A stretch of 64,000 bases of DNA from Sphingomonas sp. EC-HK361 (GTDB taxonomy: Bacteria > Pseudomonadota > Alphaproteobacteria > Sphingomonadales > Sphingomonadaceae): assembly GCF_902498785.1 (NCBI RefSeq), contig NZ_LR701493.1, positions 1 to 64,000 on the forward strand, in the 5' to 3' direction. Of the stretch, positions 42,288-51,600 are shown piece by piece. Each line of letters starts with the position of its first letter. Position 1 is the first letter of the stretch. Below the pieces are notes generated by a model. It was not told where the DNA came from, did no database searches, and saw nothing but the letters and a program-made list of their open reading frames with translations. The position numbers and the translations under genes were made by a program.

Positions 42288-42488
42288 ATGACCCGCCCCA
42301 CAGAGCGGCAGTCTGACGCCGTCGTCATCGAGCCTCTTTCGGTCCGAATATCGACTGCGGTTCAACTCACCGGGATCAGCCGTTCGCGCCTTTACGAGCT
42401 TATCCAGTCTGGCGATCTTGAAACCGTCAAGGTCGGCCGATCGACCTTGATCCTATACAAAAGCCTCAAGGCGCTGACGGGCGGATAG
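42288..42488 (+). CDS. Excisionase-like helix-turn-helix protein
   Basis: The 66-residue protein contains VRISTAVQLTGISRSRLYELIQSGDLETVKVGRSTLILYKSLKAL, the winged HTH of the Xis/MerR-like DNA-binding family. It sits between the trb operon and the integrase, three bases after DUF2274. The position suggests control of integrase directionality (excision). Whether it is a true excisionase or an operon regulator is unresolved. Its end overlaps the opposite-strand hypothetical gene by about 20 bases. Confidence 0.82.
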   Translation: MTRPTERQSDAVVIEPLSVRISTAVQLTGISRSRLYELIQSGDLETVKVGRSTLILYKSLKALTGG

Positions 42489-42831
42489 ATGGCCTTTCTG
42501 CCACGTCGGCATCCGCCCACGCGACCAGATGATCCCATGTCACAAGCGGTCGCCGCCGCTCGCCTTTCTTTTTCCTGCGAAGGGTGCGCCTGCTTTCGCC
42601 TTCCGAGGCTTTCTCAGCCATCGTCAGCAAATCCCGCGACGTGGTCTTTGCGGACGACATGAACATGCCTTCAAATGTGGTCAGCATGAGCCACCTGGCA
42701 ACCCGAGGATCATCGACGTCAAATTCAACGCCGATGTCGTGCGCGGCGCGCACGGACATCTGAGCGATCTCAGCTATCAATCCGTCCAACGCCTTCTTCG
42801 CGGCTTCATATCGGTCGAGATCGCTCGTCAT
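42466..42831 (-). CDS. Conserved hypothetical protein downstream of the integrase
   Basis: The 121-residue protein starts at the ATG at 42831 (MTSDLDRYEAAKKALDGLIAEI). It is helical in the first half (AHDIGVEFDVDDPRVARWLMLTTFEGMFMSS), with a basic tail (RRTLRRKKKGERRRPLVTWDHLVAW). I do not recognise a family. It lies 33 bases downstream of the integrase stop on the same strand and may be co-transcribed. It slightly overlaps the excisionase-like gene tail-to-tail. Confidence 0.55.
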   Translation of the reverse strand: MTSDLDRYEAAKKALDGLIAEIAQMSVRAAHDIGVEFDVDDPRVARWLMLTTFEGMFMSSAKTTSRDLLTMAEKASEGESRRTLRRKKKGERRRPLVTWDHLVAWADADVAERPSIRPSAP

Positions 42832-42864
42832 GGTATCCTCGCAATTGCCCAAGTCGCTAGCGAG

Positions 42865-44088
42865 CTAACGTCGGACGCCGAAGTGCGGCCGAAGAATTTT
42901 TGCGCCGTCTCGTAGCTGCTCCAGATAGTGCGACCAGTGCTGCATCATCTTGACACGCTCATCCCAATACTCGCCACGGGTGTAGGCGCGGCGGACCATT
43001 GAGGTATCGAGATGAGCGAGCTGCTTCTCGATGGCGTCCGGATTCCAGATCCCCATCTCGTTGAGCAGGGTCGCGGCCATCGCTCGGAAGCCATGCGCCG
43101 TCATTTCTTCCTGGCTGTAGCCGAGCCGTCGAAGCGCCGCGTTGACGGTGTTTTCCGACATGCACTGCTTTGGCGAGCGGAAAGACGGAAAGAGAAATCG
43201 TCCGTCGCCCGTCAAAGCGTGGAGCTCTTCAAGCAATTCGAGCACCTGACGCGAGAGCGGCACTCGATGCGGCCGCCGCATCTTCATCTTCTCTGCCGAG
43301 AGCGACCAGACGGCTCCCTGCGTATCGAACTCCGTCCATTCAGCACTGCGCAGTTCGCCCGGCCGCACTAACAGATGCGGTGACAGCCGAAGCGCGATGG
43401 CGGTGATCTCGTGACCGGTATAGCCTTCGATCGCGCGAAGGAGCCCGCCAGCTTCCTTCGGCGTTGTGATCGCCGCTAGGTGCTGGACCTTCGGCGTGAT
43501 GAGGGCGCCGCGCAGGTCGGCTGCGACATCGCGATCGGCTCGTGCGGTCGCGATACCGTATCGGAACACCCGGCTGAGCACGCTGCGCATCCGCCTGGCG
43601 CTCTCGTAGCGGCCGGTCGCTTCAACCTTACGCAGGACGGCAAGGACCTCCTGTGGCGTGATCTTGGAGATCGGTAGAGTGCCGATCATCGGGTAGGCCA
43701 TGCCGAGCAGCCAGCGAATCTTGTCGAGCGTGATCGGCGCGCGCCCCTCCCGTTCGTTCTTGGCTACCCATTCCTCGGCGATGGTCTTGAAGGTGTTGTC
43801 GGCGGCGACCTTGCGCGCGAGGGTTTCGATCCGCTTCTCGGCAGCGGGGTCGAGGCCGGCTGCGATCTGTTCCCGCGCCTTGTCGCGCTGCTGGCGTGCC
43901 GCCGCGATCCCCACTTCGGGCCAGGCGCCAAAATAGAGCGTCTTCTGCCGGCCGAGGTGCCGGTAGTTCATGCGCCACAGCTTCGCGCCGTTCGGCTGGA
44001 TGAAAAGATACAGCCCGTCAGAATCGGCCAGCTTGTAAGCCTTGTCCCGGGACTTCGCGTTGGTGATCTGGATGTGATTCAGTGCCAT
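42865..44088 (-). CDS. int: Tyrosine integrase of the ICE (tRNA-Leu-targeting)
   Basis: The 407-residue P4-type integrase starts at the ATG at 44088 (MALNHIQITNAKSRDKAYKL). It has an N-terminal arm-binding domain (DUF4102-like, GLYLFIQPNGAKLWRMNYRH), a core-binding SAM-like domain (about 95-185), and a catalytic domain with R242 in LVRPGELR, HGFR (332-335) and the tyrosine in RRAYTRGEYW (369). It recombines the ICE attachment site with the tRNA-Leu 3' end, whose gene begins 174 bases upstream. The longer frame to 44394 includes the tRNA itself and is rejected. Confidence 0.95.
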   Translation of the reverse strand: MALNHIQITNAKSRDKAYKLADSDGLYLFIQPNGAKLWRMNYRHLGRQKTLYFGAWPEVGIAAARQQRDKAREQIAAGLDPAAEKRIETLARKVAADNTFKTIAEEWVAKNEREGRAPITLDKIRWLLGMAYPMIGTLPISKITPQEVLAVLRKVEATGRYESARRMRSVLSRVFRYGIATARADRDVAADLRGALITPKVQHLAAITTPKEAGGLLRAIEGYTGHEITAIALRLSPHLLVRPGELRSAEWTEFDTQGAVWSLSAEKMKMRRPHRVPLSRQVLELLEELHALTGDGRFLFPSFRSPKQCMSENTVNAALRRLGYSQEEMTAHGFRAMAATLLNEMGIWNPDAIEKQLAHLDTSMVRRAYTRGEYWDERVKMMQHWSHYLEQLRDGAKILRPHFGVRR

Positions 44089-44113
44089 GATGGTGCCAGC
44101 TCCAAAGGGCTCG

Positions 44114-44164
44114 CCGGAACCATCAAAAACACCATCAAAGTTGATGGTATGCCGATGGTTCCGG
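44114..44164. repeat. Nested inverted repeats in the integrase leader
   Basis: The outer arms are CCGGAACCATC (44114-44124) and GATGGTTCCGG (44154-44164). An inner pair is ACCATCAA (44131-44138) and TTGATGGT (44141-44148). ACCATC recurs in both arms. Placed between tRNA and int, it may be an integrase arm site or an int operator. Confidence 0.7.
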
Positions 44165-44261
44165 GTGGATGAACCCGGATTCCATTCGGCGATTCTCTCT
44201 GAAAAAGTGCTGGAAAACCAGCCGCTTGCTGGACAATCCCGGACGTTGCCGGAACAGCCGT

Positions 44262-44348
44262 TGGTGCCCAGAAGAGGACTCGAACCTCCACGGCCTTGCG
44301 ACCGCCAGCACCTGAAGCTGGTGCGTCTACCAATTCCGCCATCTGGGC
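44262..44348 (-). tRNA. tRNA-Leu (anticodon CAG)
   Basis: The minus-strand sequence folds as a class II tRNA. The acceptor GCCCAGA pairs with TCTGGGC, the D-loop region reads GGCGGAATTGGTAGAC, and the anticodon stem CCAGC/GCTGG closes a TTCAGGT loop with CAG at the anticodon. A variable arm and the T-arm GGTTCGAGTCC follow, and the encoded CCA ends at 44262. It is intact and is the ICE attachment target; its 3' end points towards the integrase. Confidence 0.95.
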
Positions 44349-44474
44349 ACGGGGTAGGCCGGCGCCTGTAGGGGAGCGGGCGCGGCCTTGTCAACAGGGC
44401 GTATCGGGGGCACAGGCCTCACGCGTATTCGCCGGCGAAACGGCCGGCCGCTCATGATCCGAAAGAAGGGCGCG

Positions 44475-45422
44475 ATGAAGGACAGGCTTGTCACACTGGT
44501 GGGGGGCGGCGGCTTCCTTGGGCGCTACATTGCGCAGGCGCTGCTGGCGCAGGGCGCGCGGGTGCGGGTGGCGGAGCGCGATCCGCGCCGGGCCTGGTAT
44601 CTGAAGCCGCTCGGCGGGCTCGGGCAGACGCAGTTCGTCGCGGCCGACGTGACCCGGCCCGACACCGTCACCCGCGCGGTGCAGGGATCGGACGCGGTGG
44701 TGAACCTCGTCGGCAGCTTCACCGGCAATCTCCAGCGCATCCATGTTGCAGGCGCCGAGGCGGTGGCAAAGGCGGCGGCGCAGACGGGGGCGAGCGCGCT
44801 GGTCCACATCTCCGCGATCGGCGCCGATCCGCACGGCGATTCGCGCTATGCGTGCACCAAAGGCGAGGGCGAGGCGGCGGTGCGTGCGGCCTTTCCTGGC
44901 GCGACGATCCTGCGGCCCGCGACGGTATTCGGACGCGAGGACCAGTTCATCAACCGCTTCGCCGGGATGATCGCGACGCTGCCGGTGGTTCCGGTGCTGA
45001 AGCCGGGCGCCAGGTTCCAGCCGGTCTTCGCGGGCGACGTGGCCGATGCGTGTGTCGCGGCGCTGGCCGATCCGGATGCGCGCGGCGGGCACCTCTATGA
45101 ACTCGGCGGTCCTGATGTGCTGACCATGATGCAGCTCCATAAGTGGATCGCGGACGCGATCGGGCGGCATCCGCGCTTTGCGCCGCTACCCGATGTGGCA
45201 GGTGGCGCTATTGCGGCGCTAGGCTTTCTGCCGGGTGCGCCCATCTCGTCGGACCAGTGGAAGCTCCTCCAGCACGACACGGTCGTGTCGCCGGGGGCCG
45301 AAGACCTGGCGACGCTCGGCGTGACGCCGACCCCGCTGGATGCGGTCGCGCCCGGCTGGCTCGTCCAGTATCGCCGCGCCGGCCGGTTCGGTGCGCGCGC
45401 TGCGATCGACGCGGCCGCCTGA
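44475..45422 (+). CDS. NDUFA9-like NAD(P)-binding protein (atypical SDR)
   Basis: The 315-residue protein has a Rossmann motif VGGGGFLGRYIA near the start, FVAADVTRPDTVTRAVQGSDAVVNLVGSF, and VHISAIGADPHGDSRYACTKGEGE. A later VFGREDQFINRFAGM box is typical of the complex I NDUFA9 subunit family found in alphaproteobacteria. It probably binds NADPH as an accessory or assembly protein of respiratory complex I, by family. The ATG at 44475 is chosen with AAGAAGGG upstream; an ATG at 44454 adds seven residues. It is the first chromosomal gene beside the tRNA and is followed closely by uppP. Confidence 0.88.
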   Translation: MKDRLVTLVGGGGFLGRYIAQALLAQGARVRVAERDPRRAWYLKPLGGLGQTQFVAADVTRPDTVTRAVQGSDAVVNLVGSFTGNLQRIHVAGAEAVAKAAAQTGASALVHISAIGADPHGDSRYACTKGEGEAAVRAAFPGATILRPATVFGREDQFINRFAGMIATLPVVPVLKPGARFQPVFAGDVADACVAALADPDARGGHLYELGGPDVLTMMQLHKWIADAIGRHPRFAPLPDVAGGAIAALGFLPGAPISSDQWKLLQHDTVVSPGAEDLATLGVTPTPLDAVAPGWLVQYRRAGRFGARAAIDAAA

Positions 45423-45456
45423 CCCCACCTCCCCCCAGCGAAAGTAGCAAACGCCC

Positions 45457-46266
45457 GTGACCGATCTGCTGATCGTCATCCTCCTCGGCATAGTCGAGGG
45501 CGTGACCGAGTTTCTGCCCGTGTCCTCGACCGGGCACCTGATCCTGGCCGGCGCGCTGCTCGGGCTGCCCCAGGCCGATGCGACCTTCGATATCGTCATC
45601 CAGCTCGGCGCGATCCTCGCGATCGTCGTGCTGTTCTGGGGGCGCTTCATGAAGGTGCTGTCCGGGCTGATGGTGCGCGATCCCGGCGCGATCGCCTTCA
45701 CCCGCAACGTGCTGCTGGGCTTCCTGCCGGCGGCGATCGTCGGCGCGATTGCCTACAAGGGGATCAAGGCGGTGCTCGAGGCGCCGACGGTCGGCCCGCT
45801 GGTCGTCGCGATCGCGCTCATCGTCGGCGGCATCGCGATCCTGTTCATCGAGAAGACCGCGCCCGTGCCCGATACCGAGAGCGTCGAGACGATGGGCTGG
45901 CGCACCGCGCTGGGTATCGGCGTGGTCCAATGTCTGTCGATGATCCCGGGGGTCAGCCGTTCGGGCGCCACGATCCTTGGTGCGCGGACGATGCGGGTCA
46001 GCCGGGAGACGGCGACCGAATACAGCTTCTTCCTCGCCATCCCGACGATGCTCGGCGCGACGACGCTCGCGCTGTGGAAGGGGCGGCACGAGCTTGGCGA
46101 CGCGCACCTGACTTCGATCGCGATCGGGTTCGTGGTTTCGTTCATCGTCGCGATCGTGGTGGTGAAGTGGTTCGTCGGGTTCGTCAGCAAGCACGGGTTC
46201 GTGCCGTTTGCATGGTATAGGATCGGCGCGGGCATCGTCGCGCTGATCGCGTTAGCCTTGAGATAG
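45457..46266 (+). CDS. uppP: Undecaprenyl-diphosphatase
   Basis: The 269-residue membrane protein starts at a GTG. It has the BacA/UppP signatures EGVTEFLPVSSTGHL (early) and PGVSRSGATILGARTM (middle), with about seven or eight membrane helices. It dephosphorylates undecaprenyl pyrophosphate to recycle the lipid carrier for peptidoglycan synthesis. It lies 34 bases behind the NDUFA9-like gene. Confidence 0.96.
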   Translation: MTDLLIVILLGIVEGVTEFLPVSSTGHLILAGALLGLPQADATFDIVIQLGAILAIVVLFWGRFMKVLSGLMVRDPGAIAFTRNVLLGFLPAAIVGAIAYKGIKAVLEAPTVGPLVVAIALIVGGIAILFIEKTAPVPDTESVETMGWRTALGIGVVQCLSMIPGVSRSGATILGARTMRVSRETATEYSFFLAIPTMLGATTLALWKGRHELGDAHLTSIAIGFVVSFIVAIVVVKWFVGFVSKHGFVPFAWYRIGAGIVALIALALR

Positions 46267-46418
46267 GACCATAGCGGTTATAATTCCTCGTGGTCCTCGC
46301 TGTCCAAGAGATCGTCACGCATGACTACGTGAAAACAATGGCAGTATAACTTACGTATCGATCGATTTTTGCGTGACGCGGCGCTCGCCTTGTGATTTAG
46401 GGCGCGTGAGGAGGCATC

Positions 46419-47864
46419 ATGGCGACCGAAACGATGCTGCGATTCGTCGAGCGGCAACAGGCTTATCCTGCCAAGCGCGAAGCGGAGATCCGTGCGGAGG
46501 ATTTCCGGGAAATTGCCGATCGCTATGCCGTCGAGGGCGCCGAGGAGCAGGCCGCGCGCTGCTCGCAGTGCGGAGTGCCCTATTGCTCGGTCCATTGCCC
46601 GCTGCACAACCACATCCCGGACTGGCTGCGGCTGACCGCTGAGGGGCGGCTGCGCGAGGCGTATGAGCTGTCGAACGCGACATCGTCGATGCCCGAGATC
46701 TGCGGTCGCATCTGTCCACAGGACCGGTTGTGCGAGGGCAATTGCGTCATCGAGTTTTCCGGTCACGGTGCGGTCACGATCGGATCGGTCGAGAAGTTCA
46801 TCACCGATACCGCCTGGGACAAGGGCTGGGTCGAGCCGCTCGTGCCCGGGCGTCCGACGGGACAATCGGTCGGCATCATCGGGGCGGGTCCGGCGGGGCT
46901 GACCGCGGCGGAGCAGCTGCGCGCTGCCGGGCATGACGTGCATGTCTATGATCGCTACGACCGCGCCGGCGGGCTGCTGACCTACGGCATCCCCGGCTTC
47001 AAGCTGGAAAAGCCCGTTGTCGAGCGCCGGGTGGCGCGGCTGGAGGCGGGCGGAATCCTCTTTCACCGCGGGTTCGCGGTCGGGCGTGACGCCAGCCTTG
47101 CCGAACTGCGCGCCCGTCACGACGGCATCCTGATCGCGACCGGCGTCTACAAGGCGCGCGCGATCGACGTGGACGGGCATGACCGCGCCGGGGTCGTCGC
47201 GGCGCTCGATTACCTCACCGCGTCGAACCGCAAGGGGTTCGGCGATGCCGTGCCCGCTTTCGACGACGGCTCGCTCGATGCCGCCGGCAAGGACGTGGTC
47301 GTCATCGGCGGCGGCGACACCGCGATGGACTGCGTGCGCACCGCGGTGCGGCAGGGCGCGAAGTCGGTGAAGTGCCTCTATCGCCGCGACCGCGCGAACA
47401 TGCCCGGCTCCGTGCGAGAGGTCGCCAATGCGGAGGAGGAAGGCGTCGAGTTCGTGTGGCTCACGGCGCCTGCAGCCTTCGAAGGCGATGCGGCTGTGAC
47501 AAACGTGCGTGCGCACGGCATGCGTCTGGGCGCGCCGGATGCAAGCGGTCGCCGAGCGCCCGAACGCGATCCCGGCGGCGAGCACGAGCATAGCGCCGAT
47601 CTGGTCATCAAGGCGCTTGGCTTCGATGCGGAGGACCTGCCTCGTCTGTTCGCAGCGCCGGAGCTCGGCGTGACCCGATGGGGCACGGTGCTGGTCGATG
47701 CGAAGACCATGATGACGAGCCTGGACGGCGTGTTCGCCGCCGGCGACATCGTCCGCGGCGCAAGCCTCGTGGTTTGGGCGATCCGCGACGGCCGCGACGT
47801 GGCGGCGGCGATGCACCGGTATCTGAGGGCGAAGGCGGCGACTGGCGAGAGGAAGGCGGCGTGA
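46419..47864 (+). CDS. gltD: Glutamate synthase small subunit
   Basis: The 481-residue iron-sulphur flavoprotein shows a cysteine-rich N-terminus: CSQCGVPYCSVHC (48-60) and EICGRICPQDRLCEGNCV. An FAD-binding GIIGAGPAGLTAAEQL and a second NADPH site, VVVIGGGDTAMDCVRTA, follow. It feeds NADPH electrons to GltB for glutamate formation from glutamine and 2-oxoglutarate. It ends in a four-base overlap with the MNT gene, not directly with gltB, which is unusual (see findings). A ribosome site GAGGAGG precedes the ATG. Confidence 0.96.
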   Translation: MATETMLRFVERQQAYPAKREAEIRAEDFREIADRYAVEGAEEQAARCSQCGVPYCSVHCPLHNHIPDWLRLTAEGRLREAYELSNATSSMPEICGRICPQDRLCEGNCVIEFSGHGAVTIGSVEKFITDTAWDKGWVEPLVPGRPTGQSVGIIGAGPAGLTAAEQLRAAGHDVHVYDRYDRAGGLLTYGIPGFKLEKPVVERRVARLEAGGILFHRGFAVGRDASLAELRARHDGILIATGVYKARAIDVDGHDRAGVVAALDYLTASNRKGFGDAVPAFDDGSLDAAGKDVVVIGGGDTAMDCVRTAVRQGAKSVKCLYRRDRANMPGSVREVANAEEEGVEFVWLTAPAAFEGDAAVTNVRAHGMRLGAPDASGRRAPERDPGGEHEHSADLVIKALGFDAEDLPRLFAAPELGVTRWGTVLVDAKTMMTSLDGVFAAGDIVRGASLVVWAIRDGRDVAAAMHRYLRAKAATGERKAA

Positions 47865-48157
47865 GGCTTACGGTGGAAGAGGTGCGCGCTATCAAACGTG
47901 CCGCGACCCTGACCTTCGGCAAGGACTCGGTTGTCCGCCTTTACGGCAGCCGCGCGTTCGATGATCGCCGCGGCGGCGACATAGACCTTCACATCGAAAC
48001 CGTTGAGGCAGTCGATATCTTGCAGAAAAGGGCGGACTTTCTGGAGCATCTATTCGCCAGACTGGACTATCAGCGTGTCGACGTGATTGCGACGCAGCGT
48101 GGCTCGCAGCCGCGGCCCATTGAAGCGATCGCCTATCGCGATGGAGTGATCCTGTGA
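47861..48157 (+). CDS. MntA-like minimal nucleotidyltransferase (antitoxin)
   Basis: The 98-residue protein carries the MNT signature LYGSRAFDDRRGGDIDLHIE: Gly-Ser at 29-30, the Asp pair D40 and D42. It starts at a GTG overlapping the gltD stop (GTGA) and its stop overlaps the HEPN gene the same way. MNT partners of HEPN toxins neutralise them, in known cases by AMPylating the toxin tyrosine near the RX4HXY motif. The pair here is inserted between gltD and gltB. The longer open frame from 47678 lies within gltD. Confidence 0.87.
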   Translation: MRLTVEEVRAIKRAATLTFGKDSVVRLYGSRAFDDRRGGDIDLHIETVEAVDILQKRADFLEHLFARLDYQRVDVIATQRGSQPRPIEAIAYRDGVIL

Positions 48158-48639
48158 CAGAAGATGGCGAAAAGGCGCTGTTGCGCGAATATTGCGGGAC
48201 GTGCGAACGCCTCAGCAAGGGCTTTCGCGAGACGGCATCCTTGATTGCGCCGCTCATGCCCATCGGACCTGACCGGATCGATGCGCTTGAACTCGGCGAC
48301 GAGACGCTGGTGCTTGCCTATCTGAAGCGGTTCGAACAATTTGAGGACGCGCTTCACCGGACCTTGAAAGCCATTTCGAAGGTGATGGAGCATGGCCGGA
48401 TCGAACGGCTGACATCGGTTGACGTCACCCGGCGCGCGCACGGACTGGGTATTCTGGAAAGTGAAAAAATCTGGGCGGACGCGGTCCGGACGCGCAACGC
48501 TCTTGCGCACGAATATCCGCTCAACCCGGCGAAGCGTGCCGAACAGATCGCCGCCGCTTGGAACTCGCGAAAGACACTGGATCATACGTGGTCGGCCATT
48601 ATTCGGTTCATCGACGAAGAGCGCCTCCTCGATGATTGA
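48154..48639 (+). CDS. HepT-like HEPN ribonuclease toxin
   Basis: The 161-residue all-helical protein has the HEPN motif RNALAHEY (R114, H119, Y121), i.e. RX4HXY, the ribonuclease active site. It forms an MNT-HEPN toxin-antitoxin module with the preceding gene; in the MntA-HepT system the Tyr is AMPylated. It starts at a GTG overlapping the MNT stop and ends eight bases inside gltB, so the whole gltD-MNT-HEPN-gltB run is translationally coupled. Activity is inferred from the intact motif. Confidence 0.87.
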   Translation: MTEDGEKALLREYCGTCERLSKGFRETASLIAPLMPIGPDRIDALELGDETLVLAYLKRFEQFEDALHRTLKAISKVMEHGRIERLTSVDVTRRAHGLGILESEKIWADAVRTRNALAHEYPLNPAKRAEQIAAAWNSRKTLDHTWSAIIRFIDEERLLDD

Positions 48640-51600
48640 TCCGGGCTACCCCCATACCCACCTTGCCGAACACGGCATGTATCGCCCCGAATTCGAAGGC
48701 GATGCGTGCGGGGTCGGACTCGTCGCCGCGACCGACGGCCGTGCGGCGCGGCGGGTCGTCCAGTCGGCGGTGGATGCGCTGAAGGCGGTGTGGCACCGCG
48801 GCGCGGTCGATGCGGACGGCAAGACCGGCGACGGGGCGGGCATTCATCTCGACCTGCCGGTGCGCTTCTTCGACGATTGCGTCGTGGCATCGGGGCACAA
48901 GGTCCGCCCGAATCGGCTCGCGGTCGGGCAGATCTTCCTGCCACGCACGGATCTGGGCGCGCAGGAGACGTGCCGGACGATCGTCGAAAGCGCGATCATC
49001 GAGGCGGGCTATACCATCTATGGCTGGCGGCAGGTGCCTGTCGACGTGTCGGTCATCGGCCGCAAGGCGCAGGAAACGCGCCCCGAGATCGAGCAGATCA
49101 TGATTGCCGGGCCGATGCCCGACGACATGGACGCCGACGAGTTCGAGAAGACGCTGTATCTCGTGCGCCGGCGGATCGAGAAGCGCGTCATCGCGGCGCA
49201 GATCAGTGGCTTCTATGTCTGTAGCCTGTCGTGCCGGTCGATCATCTACAAGGGGCTGTTTCTCGCGGAATCGCTGTCGGTCTTCTATCCCGATCTCACC
49301 GATCAGCGCTTCGAATCGCGGGTCGCGATCTTCCACCAGCGCTATTCGACCAACACCTTCCCGCAGTGGTGGCTCGCGCAGCCCTTCCGCTGCCTGGCGC
49401 ATAACGGCGAGATCAACACGATCCGCGGCAACAAGAACTGGATGCTCAGCCACGAGATCAAGATGGCGAGCATCTCGTTCGGCGAGCATTCGGAGGATAT
49501 CAAGCCGGTGATCCCGGCGGGCGCGTCCGACACCGCGGCGCTGGATGCTGTGTTCGAGGCGATCTGCCGCTCGGGCCGTGACGCGCCAACCGCCAAGCTG
49601 ATGCTGGTGCCCGAGGCGCTCGATGAATGCAGCGCGGTGCCTGGGCCGCACGACGCGATGTATCGCTATCTCGCATCCGTTATGGAGCCGTGGGACGGCC
49701 CGGCCGCGCTCGCGATGACCGATGGCCGCTGGGCGGTCGCTGGGATGGACCGCAACGCGCTGCGTCCGCTGCGCTATACCGAAACCGCGGACGGCCTGCT
49801 GATCGTCGGCTCCGAAAGCGGCATGGTCGTCGTGCCCGAGAGCACGATTGTCGCCAAGGGCCGGCTCGGCCCCGGACAGATGATCGCCGTCGATCTGGCG
49901 GAGGGGAAGCTCTACCACGACCGCGAGGTGAAGGACCGGATCGCGGGCGAGCAGGATTACGCCGCGATGATCGGCGAATTCCACACGCTTGCCGACTTGC
50001 CGCCGGCGCCCGAAGGGTCCGTGGCCAGCTATGACCGCGCAGAGCTCGCGCGTCGCCAGGTCGCGGCGGGGCAGACGCTTGAGGACATGGAGCTGATCCT
50101 CGCCCCCATGGTCGAGACGGGCAAGGAAGCGATCGGGTCGATGGGCGACGACACGCCGCTCGCGGTCATTTCCGACAAGCCGCGGCTCATCAGCCAGTTC
50201 TTCCGCCAGAACTTCTCGCAGGTCACGAACCCCGCGCTCGACCCCTTGCGCGAGCGCCACGTCATGTCCTTGCGCACCCGGTTCGGCAACCTCGCCAACA
50301 TTCTCGATACCGAGGATCGGCGCGAGCGCGTGCTGGTGCTCGAAAGCCCGGTGCTGACCGGCGAGCATTGGGCGCGGCTGAAGGCGCATTTCGGATCGAG
50401 CGTCGCGGAGATCGACTGTACGTTCGAAGCGGGCGGCGGCCCCGAGCGGCTGCGCGCCGCGATCCAGCGCATCCGCAACCAGGCGGAACAGGCGGTGCGA
50501 GAGGGGCGGACCGAGCTGTTCCTGACCGACGAGGCGATCGATGCGGAGCGCGTCGCGATCCCCGGCGTGCTCGCCGCGGCGGCGGTGCATACCCACCTCG
50601 TGCGGCGGGGCCTGCGTTCCTATGCCAGCGTCAACGTACGCACGGCGGAATGCCTCGACACGCATTATTACGCCGTGCTGATCGGGGTCGGCGCGACGAC
50701 GGTGAACGCCTACCTCGCCGAGGCGGCGATCGCCGATCGCCACGCGCGCGGGCTCTTCGACGATATGGCGCTTGGCGAATGCCTGAAGCGCCACCGCGTC
50801 GCGATCGAGGAGGGGTTGCTCAAGATCCTGTCGAAAATGGGGATCGCGGTGATCTCCAGCTACCGCGGCGGCTATAATTTCGAGGCGGTGGGCCTCAGCC
50901 GCGCACTGGTGAACGATCTGTTCCCAGGGATGCCGGCGAAGATTTCGGGCGAGGGCTATGCCTCGCTCCACCTGAACGCCACGCTTCGTCACGAGGCGGC
51001 GTTCGACCCGGCCGTGGTCACGCTGCCAATCGGTGGCTTCTACCGCCAGCGCGCGGGCAGCGAGACGCATGCCTATTCGGCGCAGCTGATGCACCTGCTG
51101 CAGACCGCGGTCGCGACGGACAGCTACACCCAGTATCTGCAATTCTCGCGCGGGGTCAGCGATTTGCCGCCGGTGTATCTGCGCGACCTCCTCGAGTTCA
51201 ACTTCCCGGCCGAGGGCGTGCCCGTCGATCAGGTCGAGGCGATCACCGAGATCAGGAAGCGCTTCGTGACGCCCGGCATGTCGCTCGGCGCGCTGTCGCC
51301 GGAGGCGCACGAGACGCTGGCGATCGCGATGAACCGGATCGGCGCCAAGGCGGTGTCGGGCGAAGGCGGCGAGGACAAGGCGCGCTACCAGCCCTATGAC
51401 AATGGCGACAACGCCAATTCGGGGGTGAAGCAGATCGCGTCGGGCCGCTTCGGCGTGACGGCGGAGTATCTGAACGCCTGCGACGAGATCGAGATCAAGG
51501 TCGCGCAAGGGGCGAAGCCCGGCGAGGGCGGGCAGCTGCCGGGCTTCAAGGTCACCGAGTTCATCGCCAAATTGCGCCACGCGACGCCCGGGGTGACGCT

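Larger units (their letters stand above)
1..44262. mobile_element. Integrative and conjugative element (ICE), right part, inserted at tRNA-Leu
   Basis: A tyrosine integrase (42865-44088) lies directly beside the 3' end of an intact tRNA-Leu gene. Behind it runs a full trb mating-pair operon, traG, an rlxS-type relaxase, traF and DUF736/DUF2958/ParB backbone genes. This order resembles the Tn4371-like ICE family, with cargo between relaxase and traG. The right boundary is placed at the tRNA 3' end. The left boundary and second attachment copy are not in the window, so at least 44 kb of element is present. ParA and replication or stabilisation genes are presumably further left. The family assignment rests on gene order and is inference. 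Confidence 0.9.

Noticed and set aside
1..44262. Left attachment repeat of the ICE within the window
   Set aside because: No copy of the tRNA 3'-end sequence was spotted near the left edge; the element probably continues beyond it. This was a visual search only.
42865..44394. Integrase frame extended upstream to 44394
   Set aside because: The extension runs through the tRNA-Leu gene; family start is the ATG at 44088.
46278..47816. 512-codon minus-strand open frame opposite gltD
   Set aside because: Shadow of gltD; no motif.
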